Shown here: one piece after another, positions 35,190 through 45,705 of the stretch
Layout: each line of letters opens with the position of its first letter
Numbering within the stretch: the stretch's first letter is position 1
NCBI GenBank assembly: GCA_922989275.2
Contig: OV277870.1
Location: 32,422,356 to 32,486,355, forward strand
Source: Gari tellinella
Taxonomy: Eukaryota > Mollusca > Bivalvia > Cardiida > Psammobiidae
Direction: 5' to 3'
DNA: 64,000 nt
Notes under the pieces: model-generated
Databases searched by the model: none
Told to the model about the DNA's origin: nothing
Seen by the model: only the letters and a program-made list of their open reading frames with translations
Position numbers and translations under genes: made by a program

Positions 35190-36065
35190 AGTCATTGTTG
35201 TCTTTAACAATTGCTTCAAATGACATCTCCTCATATACCGCTGAAAAGATTTCAACCAAACTTTACACGAATGTTCCTTGGGTCAAGTTCTTTCAAAATT
35301 GTTTGAAGAATTAAAAACAATGCCATGGCAACCAAGTGAAAACATAAGGAAATCTTAAAAAATCTTCTTGTCTGAAACTACAAGGGCCAGATCTTAGACA
35401 TTTGTCACATAGCATCATCTACAGGTCCTCTATCAAACTTCAAACTATGCCCCTGGGGGCAAAATTGGCCCCGCCCGGGGGGTCACAGTTTAACATAGAG
35501 TTATATAGTGAAATTTTCAAACGTCTTCTCCTCTGAAACTAATATGGCCAGAGCTTTGATATCTGGCATGGTGACACTTTTAGATGTCCTATACCAATAA
35601 GGTTCAAATGGTTCTGGTCGATTGCATATCATCTACAGGTCCTCTATCAAGTTTGTACAAATTATGCCCCTGGGGTCAAAATTAGCCCCACTCCGGGGGT
35701 CACAGTTTTCAAACGTCTTCTTTTCTGAAGCTAATATAGCCAGAGCTTTGATATTCGGCATGGTGTTACTTCTAGATGTCCTTTATCTATTTTGTTCAAA
35801 TGGTTCCAGTCTGTTGCATTTGTAGGTCACAGGAGCTAAAAAATGATTTTTTCAATGGAAACTTAAAAAAAACTTCTTGTCTAGAACCCTAGTACCCTGA
35901 TCTTAGATATTTGGAACATAGCATCATCTACAGGTCCTCTATCAAGATTGTTCAAATAATGCCCCTCGGGTAAAAAATGACCCCGTCCTGGACATAAATC
36001 ATTATCGCCATTTTGATGTACAGCTATTCCCAAGTGAGCGAAATATGCCCCATGGGGCTCTTGTT
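35190..36065. mobile_element. Hairpin-ended element without its left hairpin ('gggggtcac' core)
   Basis: It begins ctttaacaattgcttcaaat like the post-hairpin part of the element at 41346. Two dimeric units follow. The right end caagtgagcgaaatatgccc then catggggctcttgtt is of the same subtype as at 43059-43098. Confidence 0.65.
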
Positions 36066-36109
36066 TTTTTTTAAAATCATATATATATATATATTTTTTT
36101 TTTCATTTT

Positions 36110-36805
36110 TAGCTCATCTGGCACGTAGTCTGAAACCACAGTACCCTGAGCTTAGATATTTGGCACAAAGAATCGTCTTCAGGTCCTCTATCAAGATTGT
36201 TCAAATTATGTCCCTGTGGTAAAAATTAACCCCCCCCCCCCCGGGGTCGTAAATTTACATAGAGTTATATAGTGAAATCTTTAAATATCTTTTTCTCTGA
36301 TACTAATATGGCCAGAGCTTTGATATTTGGCATGATGATTCTTCTAGAACCCCTTAACCAATATTGTTAATATGGTTATGGTCAGTTGCATATCTAGGTC
36401 ACAGGAGCTAAAAATAGATTTTTTCAATATAATCTTAAAAAATCTTCTTGTCTGAAACCACAGTACCCTGAGCTTAGATATTTGGCACAAAGCATCGTCT
36501 TTAGGTCTTCTATCAAGATTGTTCAAATTATATCCCTGTGGTAAAAAATGACCACGCCCCGGGGGTCGTAAATTTACATAGAGTTATATAGTGAAATCTT
36601 TAAATATCTTTTTCTCTGAAACTAATATGGCCAGAGCTTTGATATTTGGCATGATGATTCTTCTAGAAGCCCTTAACCAATATTGTAAATATGGTTCTGG
36701 TCAGTTGCATATCTAGGTCACAGGAGCTAAAAATAGATTTTTTCAATGAAAATTATGTTGGTTTTTCCAGGTGAGCGTTATTTAGGCCCGCATGGGCCTC
36801 TTGTT
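36110..36805. mobile_element. Hairpin-ended element, damaged left hairpin ('cgggggtcgtaaatt' core)
   Basis: The left end tagctcatctggcacgtagt jumps straight into the core box ctgaaaccacagtaccctga, so the second hairpin arm and the usual gtccgtc tract are deleted. The right end ccaggtgagcgttatttagg then cccgcatgggcctcttgtt. A C14-like run lies at 36228-36241. Confidence 0.65.
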
Positions 36806-36814
36806 TTTTTTTAA

Positions 36815-37023
36815 ATACAGCTTTTCCTGGTAGTTCCCGGCAACACGCCGACTATTGAGCCTGATGGTATACTGAAATGCGTCGCGCATTGTTTGAAGAA
36901 ATAAAAAAAATTTAAAAGCCTAATACATCATTTATATTTTTAAATCATATATACAGCTTTTAACGGTCGTTTCCGGCATCACGCAGACATTACTTATTAT
37001 ATATATATATATATATATATATG
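36815..37023 (+). repeat. Tandem pair of Penelope-tail units, second cut by an (AT)n tract
   Basis: The unit starts cagcttttcctggtagttcc, includes ggcaacacgccgac and a hammerhead-like gagcctgatggt...gaaatgcgtcgcgc at 36857-36887, and ends aaaagcctaatacatcattt. A second unit starts near 36951 (cagcttttaacggtcgtttcc, catcacgcagac) and runs into (at)n at 36998-37023. Tandem terminal repeats with hammerhead motifs are the known layout of Penelope-like elements; both copies are degraded. Confidence 0.5.
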
Positions 37024-37081
37024 GTTGAGATATAAGTTACTCTTACAGTGCTGCAATATTCTAACTAAATATAATATATAT

Positions 37082-37118
37082 TCCCGAGCGCTTTCGACAG
37101 TTACGTCTTCATCAGGGG
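37082..37118 (-). ncRNA. Hammerhead-ribozyme-like motif on the minus strand
   Basis: Read on the minus strand: TCCC, CTGATGA (37115-37109), A, GAC...GTC (stem II, 37107-37105 with 37098-37096), GAAA (37095-37092), GCGC, T-C (37087-37086), GGGA. Stem I TCCC/GGGA pairs perfectly; stem III is A-U and G-C with a 2 nt loop. All invariant core bases are present, with one extra A between CTGATGA and stem II. It fits minimal type I hammerheads of Penelope-like elements. Confidence 0.5.
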
Positions 37119-37236
37119 ATATGCAATAATGCAATGAGCTTGTTTTGATTTTAAAACAAGTCAGATGATTTTATAAAATGTCCCTATACACAATGACTCT
37201 CTGTGCTGAACGCTTTAGAACAAGTTTGCTCTTTTT

Positions 37237-39182
37237 ATCCCCTGCCGAAAGGCAGAGGGATACTGTTTTAGGTCTGTCCGTCCGAAAGGCAGAGGGATAC
37301 TGTTTTAGGTCTGTCCGTCCGGCTGTCCTTCCGCACAACCGAAATGGGTTAGAGGGCCTTTCTGGCCAGATAACGGTAAACATAACAAAAGAAGACAATA
37401 GAGTTCATTCCGTAACAATAGAATAAGGGGCCGTGGCCCGTTATTCAAACAAAAGAAAATAACAAAAGAAAAGGCCCTCTAACCCATTTTGGTTGCACTT
37501 CCGTGCGTGCGTCCGTCACATTTTCCGTCCGCAACTGTATCTCCGAAACCTATAAACAGATTTGGATTAAACTTGGTATACTTATTTGTCATCATAGGAG
37601 CACCGTGGGAAATCAAATTTTTTTCAGAAAATTTTAGGAATTTATGAGTTATCTGCCCTTTTTGTGTTAAAAATGCCGTCCGTCCGTCCGTCCGTCACGT
37701 TTTCCGTCCGCAACTGTATCTCCGAAACCTATAAACAGATTTAGATTAAACTTGGTATACTTATTTGTCATTATAGGAGCACCGTGGGAAATCAATTTTT
37801 TTTCAGAAAATTTTAGGAATTTATGAGTTATCTGCCCTTTTTGTGTTAAAAATGCCATATTTAACAGTTTTTACACTCTAGCAACTACAGTATTCAACAT
37901 ATTTTGTTTATACTTGCACACATTGTCTACAAGTACAAGTTCTTGCAGGTGTGCAATTATTGTAAAAAAAGGATACTTGTGACAAGAGTTATATGCCCTT
38001 GATGTACTTAGAAATGCTAGAAAATGCTTTATTTTGGTATTGTTTACATACTAGAGCCTATAAATATGCATGGATTTTTGAAAAAACTTTCTGGAATTAT
38101 GTATGGCTATTAGTTTTCAAATGAATTTGATTATTGTTGAAAACGGAGAAAATAGTCATGAGTTATCTGCCCTTGATAAGTAAAAAAACCCATATTTAAC
38201 TGTTTTTACTCTCTGGCCACTACAATTATGAATGGATTTAAATGATACTTGCACACGATGTCTATAAGTAAAAGATCTTGAAGGTGTGCAATTATCGTCA
38301 AAAAAGGATACTTGTGGCAATAGTTATCTGCCCTTGATGTACTTTGAAATGATAGAAAATGCTTTATTTTAAAATTGTTTACATCCTAGTATCTATAAAT
38401 ATGCATGCATTTTGATAAAACAAATTCTTAAACTATGTATGGCTATTAGTTTTCAAATAATTGTTATCATTTTTGAAAACGGAGAAACTAGTCAACAGTT
38501 ATCTGCCCTTGATGAGTCAAAAAAACCATATTTAACAGTTTTTACCATCTAGAAACTACAGTCTTTAATGGATTTTGATTTAACTTACACATGATGTATA
38601 TAAATATAAGGGTAGCAATTATTGTCAAAATAGGATACTTTGTGGCAAGAGTTATCTGCCCTTTATGTACTTAGTAATGCTCAACATGGCTTTATTGTTT
38701 ACATGCTATTGTGTACAAATGTGAATGGATTTTGAAAAAAATAAAATCATATATGGCTATTATTTATAGAATGAGTTCAATTATTATCGAAAATGTGCAA
38801 ATTAGTCAAGAATACTCTGCCCTTGATGAGTTGAAAATGTGTTTACACTCTAGTAAATTCTACAGTTCTGATTTTTTTTTAATAATACTTGCACACAATT
38901 ATAAGTTCTTGAAAGTGTTTAATTACTGTTGAATTTGAATCAAGAGTTACCTGCCCCTGTCATACTTAGATTTATAATGCTACAAACGGCTTTATTTTTT
39001 GTATTGTTTAGGCTTTAAAATGTACAAAATTGAATGGATTTTATAAAACTTTGTAAAAAGCTTTTGAATGTTGATCTTTAAAGACAGGTGATCACCATTT
39101 GCCCCTTCCTCCCACAATAAAGTTTGCCACTTTCTTCTGGACAATCGCTGCGGCAGGGGATATCAGCTCTAAGGTGCTTGTT
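37237..39182. mobile_element. Hairpin-ended element, atcccctgccg type, copy 2 (with inserted MITE)
   Basis: The left end atcccctgccgaaaggcag is followed by a 46 bp direct duplication of gaaaggcagagggatactgt...gtccgtcc. The 164 bp palindromic element at 37334-37497 interrupts it. The remainder follows copies 1 and 3 unit for unit, with the right end ctgcggcaggggatatcagc then tctaaggtgcttgtt. Confidence 0.75.
37334..37497. mobile_element. MITE with ~23 bp terminal inverted repeats inserted in copy 2
   Basis: Ends caaccgaaatgggttagagg(gcc) and (ggc)cctctaacccattttggttg are inverted. The 6 bp cttccg occurs on both sides (37328-37333 and 37498-37503). Copy 3 at 52795-52815 shows the uninterrupted ggctgtccgtgcgtgcgtcc. 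It is 164 bp with no coding capacity. Confidence 0.7.
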
Positions 39183-39189
39183 AAAAAAA

Positions 39190-39680
39190 TACTTTCAGGT
39201 AGTGAATGATGGATGGATGAGTTTGGTTTTACAGCACTGCGACACAATAGGTAATATAGCGCCGATGATAAATGAGGGACGATGAGATGAGACGATGACG
39301 ACTTTAGGTCATCCAATACCTGAAATCATCACCATCCCACATCAATAATTTCAGGTCATTTAATAGCCGAAATCATCATCAATGAATCTCTGTGATTGCT
39401 GAACGCTTGAAAACAAACAAGTCCTTTAAAAATACTTTCAGGTATTGAATGATGGATGGATGAGTTTGGTTTTACGGCACTGCAACACAATAGGTCATAT
39501 AGCGCCGATGATAAATGAGGGACGATGAGATGAGACGACCTCAGGTCATCCAATACCCGAAATCATCACCATCCCACCCCACCATCCCTCATCAAAGATT
39601 ACAGGCCATTCAATAGCCAAACTCATCATCATCCCATCTGATCAACGACTCTCTGTGATTGCTGAACGCTCTGAAACAAG
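39190..39680. repeat. Two tandem ~240 bp units (gatggatggatgagtttggt)
   Basis: The first (39190-39429) and second (39430-39680) share tactttcaggta, gaatgatggatggatgagtt, atagcgccgatgataaatga, gggacgatgagatgagacg and ctctgtgattgctgaacgct. They lie just 3' of the reverse-strand Penelope remnant. Confidence 0.7.
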
Positions 39681-39681
39681 T

Positions 39682-39783
39682 TAACAGGTATCGAATGAAG
39701 TCATTATTGTTTGATGAGAGTGAATGGAGATATTGATCTCCTTTGTGGTATTATCCATTCACCTTCATCAAACAATAATAGCC
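39682..39783. repeat. Long hairpin next to the Penelope remnant
   Basis: cattattgtttgatgagagt...ggagatattgatctcc pairs with gtattatccattcaccttca and tcaaacaataatag. Position and orientation suggest it is the 3' untranslated part of the minus-strand element. Confidence 0.55.
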
Positions 39784-39793
39784 AGTTGAATTA

Positions 39794-40908
39794 CTAGTCT
39801 CCTTTGTTGATACCGTAGGGCTGTAGTGTTTTCTGACGTCTTATCCAGTAAGTTTCTCGGCTCTTTCGATCTTTATCACACCAACGTTGGTCTGATTCAA
39901 GGACACAAAGTTCGATGTCACTGAAAGAGTGTTTGTCTTTGCTGAAATGTTCTGCGACTGGAGATCTACGTAGTTTCCAATCTGATCTGTGTAGATTTAT
40001 TCGCCGGCTAATGGACATTTTTGTTTCACCCACATTCTGTTTCTCACAAATGTTGCACGTCATCAAATATATGGCGTTTGAAGTCTTACAACTTGTGTTC
40101 GCATTTGATTGACGAAATTGCACCTGAGTTGCTTTTGAAAACAGACGTGGACTTCATAAGCTGGCATGTCTGGCATCTAGGAGTTCTACATGGACATGAC
40201 AATCCTCTCTACTCTGACCAGAATATCACGGAGTGATTTTGGCCTGCGGTAAGCAATGATTGGTTTTTCTGGAAATACTTTGCTGAGTCTCCTAGATGAT
40301 TCGATTGTTGGCCAGTGCTTGTCGATCAGCTGGCGAATGTTGGGAAGGTCAGGGTGGTGGGTGACAACAAATGGCACTCTACTTTTCGATTTGGTTTTCT
40401 GTCTGTACTCCAGCAGATCTTGTCGTTCTTGGTTGTGAGCTTTTTTGACTGATTCTGTAACTGTACTTTTGTTGTATCCCCTAGCTGTCAAGTGTTGTAC
40501 AAGCTCCTCCGCTCTGCGTTCAAAAGTTGAATCATGTGTGCATATGCGCCTGATACGGAGTGCCAGGCTATATGGAATGTTTTTGCAACAATGTTTCGGG
40601 TGACAGCTAGAGGGTAAGAGGTACTGATGCTTGTCCGTGGGTTTGGTGTACAAGTCGGTAATCAGTTTCCCATTAGTAATGCATGAAATAGTATCTAGAA
40701 AAACGTGTTGGTCATTTGATATTTCACTTTTGAACTTTATGGTATTATGAAACGTGTTGGCTTTTTCAAGAAATGTCTGTAAGTATTTGAGGCTATGGCA
40801 CCAGTGCATGTCGATATCGTCAATGAGGCGGAGCCATAGATCAGGTTTTAAATCGACAGATGAAAGTAATTGCATCTCAAAGTGTCCCATGAGTTTTAAT
40901 TACTACAG
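39794..40908 (-). pseudogene. Penelope-like element: RT C-terminal half, linker and GIY-YIG nuclease (frameshifted)
   Basis: The minus strand from about 40890 reads WLRLIDDIDMHWCHSLKYLQ (RT catalytic DD motif in R.IDDI), VFLDTISCITNGKLITDLYT, KPTDKHQYLLPSSCHPKHC and FERRAEELVQHLTARGY, which is the RT-thumb pattern of Penelope-like elements. A stop occurs near 40187. The linker CQTCQLMKSTSVFKSNSGAI is in another frame. The nuclease NAIYLMTCNICEKQNVGETK followed by SISRRINLHRSD is in a third frame and ends at 39794. At least two frameshifts and the missing RT N-terminus make it a dead 5'-truncated copy. Catalytic Y, R and H of the nuclease remain recognisable. Confidence 0.8.
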
Positions 40909-40984
40909 GTTCATTAATTTTTCCCTATTTTAAATATTGGGTAGAGAAACAACTTTAGGTTGGGTAGCAAAACGACTGTAGCAA

Positions 40985-41302
40985 AACGTCCGGGGTAGTG
41001 AAATGTCTGGTAGCCCAAAAAGGTAACTGACATTACAAAAAGGCAGGTAACCCTGGGACTTGCTGGGATTTGTCATCTTTCAAAATTTTAATGTACTATC
41101 TAGAAACTTGGAATACTTATTCAGTAGCAAAAGGCCAACTCGTTACAACAGTTCAGGTAACACAGGACTTTGTCAGGCTTACAATTTACTTTAAACAGAA
41201 ATTCTTATTGACTGTCTAAGGTATTAAAATTCAAACTTTGAATACTTGTTAACTCTCAAAAGAGTAATTATAATCAAACAACTTACCCTGTTATTGTTTT
41301 TG
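40985..41302. repeat. Fragment of the 'aaaagggcaactcattacaa' element core
   Basis: Diverged units with caggtaaccctggga, aaaaggccaactcgttacaa and gaatacttgtt. Neither terminal hairpin is present. It directly abuts the RT fragment that starts at 41303. Confidence 0.55.
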
Positions 41303-43866
41303 CAGATGGGTACAAACTGTGCGCCCCTTGTCGCAGACCTATTTTTAGCTCACCTGAGCCAAAGGCTCAAGGTGAGCTATTGGGATGGCCCTGTGTCCGG
41401 CGTCCGGCGTCGTGCGTTGTGCGTTTCGTGCGTCGTCCGTCGCCGTTAACAATTGCTTCAAATTACTTCTTCTCCTATACCGCTTGGCAGAATTCAACCA
41501 AACTTTACAGAAATGTTCCTTGGGTCAAGCTCTTTCAAATTTGTTCAAAGAATTAAAAACAATGCAGAACTCTGGTTGCCATGGAAACCAAAGTAAGTGA
41601 AAAAATAAGGAAATCTTAAAAAATCTTCTTGTCAAAAACTGCAATGGTCAGAGCTTAGATATTTGGCACATAGCATCATCTATAGGTCCTCTATCAAGTT
41701 TGTTCAAATTTTACCCCTGGGGTCAAAATTGACCCAGCCCCGGGGATCACAAATTTACATAGAGTTAAATAGTGAAATTTTCAAACGTCTTCTTCTCTGA
41801 AACTAATGTGGTCAGAGCCTTGATATTTGGCATGGTGACACTTCTAGATGTCCTACACCAAAATTGTTCAAATGGTTCTGGTCGGTTGCATTACTAGGTC
41901 ACAGGAGCTAAAAATAGATTTTTTTCAATGGAAACTTAAAAAATCTTCTTCTCTGAAACTACAAGGGCCATAGCTTAGATATTTGACACATAGCATCGCC
42001 TACAGGTCCTCTATCAAGTTTGTTCAAATTTTACCCCTGGGGTCAAAATTGACCCAGCCCCGGGGGTCACAAATTTACATAGAGTTAAATAGTGAAATTT
42101 TCAAACGTCTTCTTCTCTGAAACTAATGTGGTCAGAGCCTTGATATTTGGCATGGTGACACTTCTAGATGTCCTACACCAAAATTGTTCAAATGGTTCTG
42201 GTCGGTTGCATTACTAGGTCACAGGAGCTAAAAATAGATTTTTTTCAATGAAAACTTAAAAAATCTTCTTCTCTGAAACAACAAGGGCCAGAGCTTAGAT
42301 ATTTGGCACATAGCATTGCCTTCATGTCCTCTATTAAGTTTGTTCAAATTATGCCCCTGGGGTTAAAATTGGCCCCGCCCTGGGGGTCACAGTTTTACAT
42401 AGAGTTATATAGTGAAATGTTCAAACGTCTTCTTCTCTGAAACTAATATGGCAAGAGCTTTGATATTTGGCATGGTGACACTTCTAGATGTCCTATACTA
42501 AAATTGTTCAAATGGTTCTGGTCGGTTGCATAACTAGGTCACAGGAGCTAAAAATAGATTTTTTTCAATGAAAACTTAAAAAATCTTCTTCTCTGAAACT
42601 ACAAGGGCCATAGCTTAGATATTTGACACATAGCATCGCCTACAGGTCCTCTATCAAGTTTGTTCAAATTATGCCCCTGGGGTCAAAATTGGCCCGGCCC
42701 CGGGGTCACAGTTTTACATAGAGTTATATAGTGAAATTTTCAAACGTCTTCTCCTCTGAAACAAATAATATGGCCAGAGCTTTGATATTCAACATGGTGA
42801 CACTTCTAAATATCCTTTACCTATTTTTGTTCAACTGGTTTTAGTCTGTTGCATATGTAAGTCACATGAGCTAAAAATAGATTTTTTTTCCAATGGAAAG
42901 TTACAAAAATCTTCTTGTCTAAAACCCTACTACCCTGATCTTAGATATTTGGCACATAGCATCATCTACAGGTCCTCTTACAAGATTGTTCAAATTATGC
43001 CCCTCGGGTAAAAAATGCCCCCTTCCTGGACATAAATAATTATCTCCATTTTGTCAGTTATTCTCAAAGAGCGAAATATGCCCCATGGGGCTCTTGTTGT
43101 ACTGTTATGAGAGGGACTTGATGCTAAGTCTAAAACCTGATACACAGGCAGATATGATCGAAGCCTTTAACAACACATCGCGCTATCTAGATGATATTTT
43201 TAATTTAGACGACCCATTTTTTGATACGTTGTTTCCTTTCATTTACCCAAAAGAATTACGCCTTAATAAAACAAACGAGTCAAATTTATCGGCACCATTT
43301 TTAGATTTGGAACTTTTAATAAATAGCGGAATTGTTTCTTCTAAGATTTATGATAAACGAGATGATTTTGATTTTAGTATTGTAAATTATCCTCATCTAG
43401 ATGGCGATGTTCCCCGTTCTACATCTTACGGTGTTTATATTTCACAACTTATTCGTTTTGCTAGGGCTTGTACCTCTGTTGAGGACTTCCACATTCGTAA
43501 TAAAACTATTACTGAAAAGCTTCTTAAACAGGGGTACAGATTTCATAAACTTCGTAAAACATTTTCTAAATTCTTTTATAGAAATCTTCCTCTCATTAAC
43601 AAGTATAAATGTAACTTAAAGTCTTTTCTGCGGCAAGGTATTTCACATCCGGAGTTTTATGGTGATGTGATTTACACTTTTACAGACTTCGTAAGATTCT
43701 TGGACATATGCATTTTCAAAACCTATTTGTGAAACGTATTAGATTTTTCCTCAAAAAAGATTATGATCCAACTATATTGCTGCGCACTTCACGTTTGGTT
43801 ATCAATCAATATACAATTGATAACTATGCTTTCCTCTTTGGTTGTGCGACGACAGACAGGGCTTAG
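41303..43866 (+). pseudogene. Reverse transcriptase of a retroelement, split by a 1.75 kb insertion
   Basis: The 5' piece (41303-41344) reads QMGTNCAPLVADLF, the PMGTNCAP RT motif. The frame resumes at 43097 after the inserted element with LYCYERDLMLSL, then FNNTSRYLDDIFNLDD (catalytic YLDD), SNLSAPFLDLELLINSGIVS, RSTSYGVYISQLIRFARACT and KQGYRFHKLRKTFSKFFYRN. A frameshift near 43680 leads to the C-terminus RKILGHMHFQNLFVKRIRFF, DYDPTILLRTSRLVINQYT and a TAG at 43864. The YLDD and FLDLEL pattern resembles RT fragments common in marine invertebrate genomes. I lean to a Penelope-related group, but no nuclease domain follows. The N-terminal RT part is missing. Confidence 0.75.
41346..43098. mobile_element. 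Complete hairpin-ended element inserted in the RT gene
   Basis: The left end tagctcacctgagccaaagg then ctcaaggtgagct is a perfect hairpin, followed by gtccggcgtccggcgtcg. The core has four dimeric ~320 bp units. Two of them, at about 41700-41935 and 42020-42255, are almost identical, so unit number changed recently. The right end aaagagcgaaatatgcccca then tggggctcttgtt. The RT codons on either side (gac cta ttt / ttg tac tgt) join exactly when the element is removed, with at most a TT duplicated. Confidence 0.85.
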
Positions 43867-43885
43867 CACTATACATGATGATGTA

Positions 43886-45072
43886 TACTCAACAAAATTT
43901 CTAATCGGTCACCTTATATTTCATTCAGAAAAAGCAATATGAAGATATAATTAACCATGTTATTGTGTTACAATACCAATGTAATTAATTTGGAAACAGA
44001 TTATCACAATGTGTCGGCTATCACCTTTCCGTCTAAGCTTAAACAACAACTTCTGTGGAGGGACCCCATATTTTGAAAGTCACAAGAGTTCTTAGGCCCA
44101 ATGTTATTAATGAGTATTGCCCTTGTCAGCTGCAATAACAGTTTCGTATTGACTTCTCATAGACGAGAAGAATTCAGCAAAAGTATTGATGACCTAACTT
44201 TCTCACACATCGACGACGTCGGAGACGCTCCAGTGCGTCAATGTTTGGAAGCTGAGGTAAGGGACAAGCACGTTTCTTGAGAATGTGGCAAACGTGCCCT
44301 GTAGGGTTAAACTCATCTGTATCATCGGACCCAAGCTGTCTGATGATGACTTCATCTTCAAGTGGCCGTCAGCAGTGACTGCCAACATCTAGCAGCCGAT
44401 TACGTACCGTCTTGGGTGTGACGTTACGGCCGAGTTGACACTTAATTGTCTTGCCGTCCATGTAACAGAAAGAAATCTGTCTCTCGGGTGTGTCAATACA
44501 ATGTATTGGTCTTAGGAATATCGTTATCCGCCAATTTGGTTTCCTGGGGCGGTCTGCTCTACTTCCGGTGACGTCAAATTTCCGCGTTATACAGCCTAAA
44601 TGGTCGAAAGTTTCCGGTTAAAAGTTCTAGTCACATGTAAATGGACAGAAACATTTCCTAATATGGAATACGTGGAAATTAGTCTTGTTTTATTCCCACT
44701 TCCGGATTTCCTCGGTGGTTGAATTTTATTTGCCGTAAGGATACACCGACGTGCGACATTCCGACGGCTCTGCCCTTCTCTCCGTGTATCATTCTCGCTA
44801 TGTTAGGTGTTTTTCGGGCTAGGCAGTCATTTGAGATTATACTCGTGTAATCTTGGTGGCAGATTCTTTCCTCCATACTTTGCTCGTGCAAATTAGGCTA
44901 AACAAGCAACGTCGTTGTTCTGACGTTCACGAAGTAGAAAAACGTGTATAAATCCAAAAATAAGTAGTGCTAAGACCCTATCATATTGTGTGTAAAATAT
45001 CATGAATGTGAACTTAATATTTAAAGACATATGCAGCTTTAAAAAGTGACCGATTAGAAATTTTGTTAAGTA
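43886..45072. mobile_element. Tc1/mariner-type element, 27 bp TIRs, TA duplication, decayed
   Basis: The left TIR 43886-43912 begins tactcaacaaaatttctaat; the right TIR 45046-45072 is its reverse complement with one mismatch. Both are flanked by TA (43884-43885, 45073-45074), as expected for the Tc1/mariner superfamily. On the minus strand near 44400-44480 a frame reads KTIKCQLGRNVTPKTVRNRL, resembling the TVRNRL helix of Tc1 transposase, then meets a stop and continues in a related frame to about 44175. The rest of a transposase is not seen, so the copy is defective. Confidence 0.65.
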
Positions 45073-45074
45073 TA

Positions 45075-45317
45075 TCTCTAAAGCCGTCCTTAACCGGGAG
45101 AGTTATGTCGGATTTTCGTGCTTTGTTTTTTCTCTCCCTCTCTGTCGTACCCTGAACCCTTCCATGTCTTACAGTTGCTCGTGACTACAGAATAGTCGCT
45201 TGAGTACAATTTGACCGTTGCCATAGTGGGTTATTTTTAACACGGGCTTGAATGTTTAATTCTTTCCTGTGTTACTAATAAGCTTGTCATAGAATTTTGT
45301 TAGATGTTTTACATATA
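45075..45317. other. Intronic sequence, nothing recognised
   Basis: Unique sequence between the TA-flanked element and the LINE-tail-like block. No coding signal. Confidence 0.4.
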
Positions 45318-45705
45318 TTTACTTACTGTGCTGGCGGTCTTTTTGATTGTAAGGTTGTGGAACAGGGTTTATATTTTATGTACACTGTTCGTCTTTATAG
45401 GTGAATATAGGAGATAAGTGTGAGGTTGGGCGCCCCTAAACCCAGGTTTAACCCCCCAGTGGTTGTTAATGGTTAATTTATAATTAATTATTGATTGCTG
45501 CTGACCGTACCAAGGCGGGCTCCTATGTTCACTTTGCTTTATGTTTGTCTTGCGTTTTGTTTTCTGTTTGGTGTGTGGGTGGGTGTGTGGGATTGCGTGC
45601 GTGTGTGTGTGTCTTATGGTATGGCTGTGTGTGTGTTCTGCTTTAGAGATGGGTGTATTGTTTGTGTTGCGTTTCCTGCTTGAGTCTTCTTTCGTATTTA
45701 TTAGT
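45318..45705 (+). mobile_element. LINE 3'-tail-like block, copy 1
   Basis: tttacttactgtgctggcgg through gttgggcgcccctaaaccca, aaccccccagtggttgttaa, gaccgtaccaaggcgggctc, a (gt)n tract and gtttcctgcttgagtctt. A highly similar copy is at 59435-59830 in the same orientation. Absence of terminal inverted repeats and a shared abrupt 3' end near tttcgtatttatt suggest the untranslated end of a non-LTR retroelement. No RT sequence is attached, so the class is a guess. Confidence 0.45.

Noticed and set aside
39190..39680. Minus-strand frames LIVPHLSSALYYLLCRSAVK repeated twice
   Set aside because: They come from a 240 bp tandem duplication. The two copies differ by frame-changing indels elsewhere, and no domain is recognised.
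41385..41600. Short frames at the left ends of hairpin elements (e.g. 3252-3551, 32730-32996, 28577-28873)
   Set aside because: They recur wherever the gtccgtc tract and first core unit occur, differ in frame between copies and carry no motif.
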